Positions 18,691 through 20,848 of a stretch of 20,848 nucleotides of DNA are shown here, in pieces (position 1 is the first letter of the stretch; each line of letters begins with the position of its first letter). Made by a program: the position numbers and the translations under genes. Source of the DNA: a virus; the IMG/VR virus record IMGVR_UViG_3300025086_000318, positions 1-20,848 of that record, one strand, 5' to 3'. The notes under the pieces were generated by a model. That model was not told where the DNA came from and did no database searches. It saw only the letters and a list, made by a program, of their open reading frames with translations.

Positions 18691-18960
18691 CCTATACCCC
18701 TGGCCCAGGCCGATGGTCTCGAGGACCAGGCTGGCCAATCCGGCGCCGGGTGTATCCGATCAGAAACTCTTGGAGCCCGAGCTGGTCCGACCCCGACCAG
18801 AGGCACGGCACCATGGTCCCTGGCCCCGACCCGATCTCCTGGGAAATGATGGACCCCGACCCGACCGACCCAGACCCCGACCCGACCGACCCCGGTCCAT
18901 GGTCCCCGACCCGACCCGACTTGAGCCCGTGTTCCGCTAGCTCCCGACCCCGACTCCCGT
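18691..18960 (+). repeat. GC-rich repeat block with (CCGAC)n arrays, copy 4
   Basis: The largest block. It holds GGCCCAGG and TCTCGAGGACC-type palindromic bits, the 21-bp element (18834-18854) that recurs inverted at 15552-15572, and a 20-bp direct repeat GACCCCGACCCGACCGACCC at 18852-18871 and 18873-18892 (period 21). CCATGGTCCC occurs twice (18812, 18898) and further CGACC units run to about 18960. On the minus strand it is read as the C-terminus of the nuclease gene. Confidence 0.75.
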
Positions 18961-19240
18961 CAAACAAATATAGGTTCGACTGTTCGAGGGCCTTAACAAG
19001 GAAGAAACTTACGCCCCCCGACTTGCAATAGGCGAAATTCCAAGCGACTTGATGGGCTGATACATTTACGCGGTTAGTTTTGGTCACTTTAAGTTCTAAC
19101 CAGAAAGGAAGGCCTTCCGCGCATATGTGAACGTCGGGTATCCCGCCGCCGAAGCGGTTTTCAATCCGTGTGGTGTGCCAGCTTTTGGGGAAGTTCGCTC
19201 GAAGATTGTTCCATAGAAGCGTCTCCGGTTTCTGTGTCAT
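18692..19240 (-). CDS. VRR-NUC-like nuclease with repeat-encoded tail
   Basis: A 182-residue frame. Residues 1-107 look like a PD-(D/E)xK nuclease of the VRR-NUC group: MTQKPETLLWNNLRANFPKS, then RFGGGIPDVH with Asp 36, FWLELKVTK with Glu 49 and Lys 51, SAHQ with Gln 64, and SFFLVKALEQSNLYLFDGSR. Such proteins in phages are thought to process recombination or replication junctions. From about residue 108 (18919 downwards) the sequence turns into Gly/Ser/Val repeats and Arg/Pro (GSVGSGSGSVGSGS), translated from the GC-rich repeat block. Typical relatives stop near 110-130 residues. The start overlaps TerS by 80 bp; no later Met precedes the catalytic motifs, so the overlap is probably real. 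Confidence 0.75.
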   Translation of the reverse strand: MTQKPETLLWNNLRANFPKSWHTTRIENRFGGGIPDVHICAEGLPFWLELKVTKTNRVNVSAHQVAWNFAYCKSGGVSFFLVKALEQSNLYLFDGSRGRELAEHGLKSGRVGDHGPGSVGSGSGSVGSGSIISQEIGSGPGTMVPCLWSGSDQLGLQEFLIGYTRRRIGQPGPRDHRPGPGV

Positions 19241-19748
19241 TTATCACCTCGTAATCAGCATCTACAAACACGCTTGGGTGCGCCTGCCTAAGTTCAGATA
19301 ATCGGGATTCGATCTCGTCGCGGCTCATGTTTTCGATAGCGTGGAAGTGATTCGTCTCGCGTCTGTCGGTCGTCAATCCGCCCAGCGCCGAACGCGTCTT
19401 CTCCGCGTTGATGGCAGCAGAGAACTGGCCGGCCTCTTCGGCGTTTTCCGAAAGTTCGCGCAATCGCTTCAACTGCCCCATCAGGGTGACGCCATACTTT
19501 CGTTCGCGCTCTTCTCGGAGTTCCACAACGTACTCCGCAACGTGCGGGAAATCTTTCGTGTTCAAAAGTTTGTGCGCTTGGATCTTCGCAATCCCGTTCT
19601 TGTCAGAGTACCCGGCCAGCCGGGCGCACTCGGCATTTGAATGCGTTCCATCCACGTAATGTCGGGCAAAAGTCTTTTGTCGATTCGTAAGTTTGCGTCC
19701 GTGCGCTTCCTCGATCTCTTCAGCTTTTGAGTCGATTCGACGTTTCAT
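19161..19748 (-). CDS. terS: Terminase small subunit
   Basis: A 195-residue protein. Residues 20-48 contain LTNRQKTFARHYVDGTHSNA and ECARLAGYS, the N-terminal helix-turn-helix signature of the Terminase_2 small-subunit family. A coiled middle region (about 75-130, EYVVELREERERKYGVTLMG onwards) would form the oligomerisation core, and the acidic C-terminus should contact TerL. TerS rings recognise the packaging site. GGAG eight bases before the ATG fixes the start. It is cotranscribed with the overlapping nuclease gene but lies almost 6 kb upstream of terL on the same strand, with genes of both orientations between. Confidence 0.85.
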   Translation of the reverse strand: MKRRIDSKAEEIEEAHGRKLTNRQKTFARHYVDGTHSNAECARLAGYSDKNGIAKIQAHKLLNTKDFPHVAEYVVELREERERKYGVTLMGQLKRLRELSENAEEAGQFSAAINAEKTRSALGGLTTDRRETNHFHAIENMSRDEIESRLSELRQAHPSVFVDADYEVINDTETGDASMEQSSSELPQKLAHHTD

Positions 19749-20074
19749 GTAAGTAACTCCTCTATACGGGCTTTCTCAAAACTAACCCCGTTTCCAACAA
19801 GGGTCAAACAGCTCTTTGGCTAGAAAAGTGTAACGGGAAGGTCTAAACTGTAACGAAGTGTAACGGGAAGTGTAACGACTACTTTTCAACCAGATCAACG
19901 GTTTAACCACTGTTTCCAGGTACTCGTCACACTTTTACACTTTTTTTCACCCATATTTTTATTTTCAAAACGCTTTTTTGAATTTGCCCGTATATATGTG
20001 ACGGGAAGCATTTGACCTTGGTCCATGTTTCATGCTACCTTTACGAACTACCACGTTTCTAGAAAGGAAGAAAG
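19749..20074. other. Intergenic region with iteron-like repeats (candidate origin or control region)
   Basis: About 325 bp between divergent terS and the methyltransferase. AAGTGTAACGGGAAG occurs at 19826-19840 and 19856-19870; the core (G/C)TGTAACG occurs four times on one strand (19828, 19848, 19858, 19870), and GTGACGGGAAG again at 19998-20008. Beyond lies a T-rich stretch (about 19930-19980). TTGACC at 20012-20017 with a weak TGCTACCTT -10 could serve the methyltransferase. Origin function is a hypothesis. Confidence 0.5.
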
Positions 20075-20848
20075 ATGAGAAACCACGTTATTTCCCTTTA
20101 CGATTATACGGGCGAGGCTTTGCGCCCTTGGGCCGAGGCTGGTTATCAGTGCTTCGCCTACGACATCCAGCATGACGGTGAGCGGACGGAAGGCAACATC
20201 ACCTACGTCCACGCCGACCTTTACAATACGGACACGCTTCTTGAGATCATCGGTCGCCACGGGACGGGGGCGTGTTTCATGTCCGCTTTCCCGCCTTGCA
20301 CAGATCTTGCTGCGTCAGGTGCGCGGTGGTGGTCCAAGAAGGCGGAGGCCGACCCGTTATTTCAAGACAAGGCCGCTGCCCATGTTCAGCGGTGTATGCT
20401 TGTTGGTCAGGCGTTGGGTTGCCCGTTCTACATTGAGAACCCCATTGGTGCGTTGCCGCGTTTGTGGCGCAAGCCGGATCACAAGTTTGATCCGTGCGAC
20501 TACGGCGGGTATCTTCCGGAGGACGACGTGCATCCGCGTTGGCCTGACGTTATTCCCCCGCGTGACGGTTATCGGAAGAAGACTTGTCTCTGGACAGGTG
20601 GCGGTTTCAATATGCCGCGCCAGAATGCGGTGGCGCACAAGACGCTGACGTATGACCGAGCTGATCCGAAGAAGGGACGCAACTTCTCGCCCGTTCATGG
20701 TTTGACGGGTGGCAAGTCTGCGAGGACGAAGAACATTCGCAGTGCTACCCCGCGTGGGTTTGCACGGGCGGTGTTCTTGGCGAATGCTGACTACTCGTGG
20801 AAGACGATAGGCTATGCGGGGCGTGGCGAAGTCGTTTTGGGTGGCGTT
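20075..20848 (+). CDS. DNA cytosine-C5-type methyltransferase (C-terminus cut off)
   Basis: 258 codons are present; the window ends before a stop. The N-terminal SAM-binding region SLYDYTGEALRPWAEAGYQC (7-26) is followed by Asp 30 (motif II region). MSAFPPCTDLAASGARWW (69-86) carries the PC of motif IV with candidate nucleophile Cys 75, FYIENPIGAL (118-127) is the ENP/ENV motif VI, and KKTCLWTGGGF (168-178) follows as in Dcm-like phage enzymes. It likely transfers methyl groups to cytosine in phage DNA, as restriction protection or regulation. No restriction enzyme gene is beside it. AGGAAG precedes the ATG. Whether the base product is C5-methyl or another modification cannot be read from the sequence. 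Confidence 0.8.
   Translation, partial: MRNHVISLYDYTGEALRPWAEAGYQCFAYDIQHDGERTEGNITYVHADLYNTDTLLEIIGRHGTGACFMSAFPPCTDLAASGARWWSKKAEADPLFQDKAAAHVQRCMLVGQALGCPFYIENPIGALPRLWRKPDHKFDPCDYGGYLPEDDVHPRWPDVIPPRDGYRKKTCLWTGGGFNMPRQNAVAHKTLTYDRADPKKGRNFSPVHGLTGGKSARTKNIRSATPRGFARAVFLANADYSWKTIGYAGRGEVVLGGV

Noticed and set aside
17537-18960. Possible CRISPR array in the repeated GC-rich DNA
   Set aside because: The units are pentamers and palindromes without spacers of constant size; no cas gene.
18569-19031. Plus-strand frames rich in Asp-Pro-Thr-Arg repeats
   Set aside because: Translation of (CCGAC)n arrays, which contain no stop codons in any frame; no ribosome-binding site.
20172-20698. Open frames on both strands within the methyltransferase
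   Set aside because: Shadows of the methyltransferase frame, which has clear motifs and runs off the window edge.
1-20848. tRNA or rRNA genes
   Set aside because: No cloverleaf with a CCA-like end or conserved T-loop was recognised by eye; a covariance search could still find one.

Overview
The window is part of a tailed double-stranded DNA bacteriophage (or prophage) genome. It carries both terminase subunits, a portal, a scaffold-like protein, a major capsid protein, a GroES-like co-chaperonin and a three-TM holin in one compact block. Protein style (PPRHTKS-type terminase, 800-residue portal, strings of small Lys/Gly-rich proteins of DUF5872/DUF6321 type, GTA-type holin) resembles uncultured marine phages, probably of a proteobacterial, perhaps alphaproteobacterial, host. 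That placement is inference from remembered families; no database was searched. No integrase, repressor, polymerase or endolysin is visible, so lifestyle is undecided.

Layout. (1) 1-13375, all minus strand: a tightly packed late operon read right to left. Order is TerL, a short holin-like protein, two signal-peptide proteins, a TM/coiled-coil protein, an EF-hand membrane protein, a 30-residue single-TM peptide, the three-TM holin, portal, a run of small mostly basic proteins, GroES-like co-chaperonin, scaffold, two head-associated proteins, major capsid, and the start of another protein that leaves the window. Most junctions are ATGA or TAATG overlaps. The striking exception is an 18-bp gap at 5290-5307 filled almost exactly by a perfect consensus chromosomal parS (ParB-binding) site. 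(2) 13376-18690: an early/accessory region of small genes on both strands (zinc-ribbon proteins, a DnaJ-type CxxCxGxG protein, Api92/YubB-like and DUF3085-like proteins, a GP88-like protein), with repeated promoter modules, strong intrinsic terminators and GC-rich intergenic repeat blocks. (3) 18692-19748, minus: VRR-NUC-like nuclease overlapping the terminase small subunit. (4) 19749-20074: AT-rich intergenic region with short iteron-like repeats. (5) 20075-end, plus: a C5-type DNA cytosine methyltransferase, cut by the window edge.

How it fits together. TerS, TerL, portal, scaffold, capsid and co-chaperonin form a DNA packaging and head assembly set. The holin and exported/membrane proteins between TerL and portal look like a lysis or envelope-interaction set. 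The accessory genes are mostly served by a recurrent promoter cassette in which 10-bp boxes (GGTTGTTGAC and its complement GTCAACAACC) lie about 30 bp apart around the core promoter. The same boxes supply the TTGAC -35 element and the start of the transcript, which suggests coordinated early control.

Most unusual points: the parS site inside the late operon; the GTTGTTGAC promoter cassette; two overlapping, mutually exclusive 19- and 17-bp hairpins at 14709-14767; and a family of CTCGAG palindromes plus (CCGAC)n arrays confined to the accessory region, one of which runs into the nuclease gene and encodes a Gly/Ser-rich tail.
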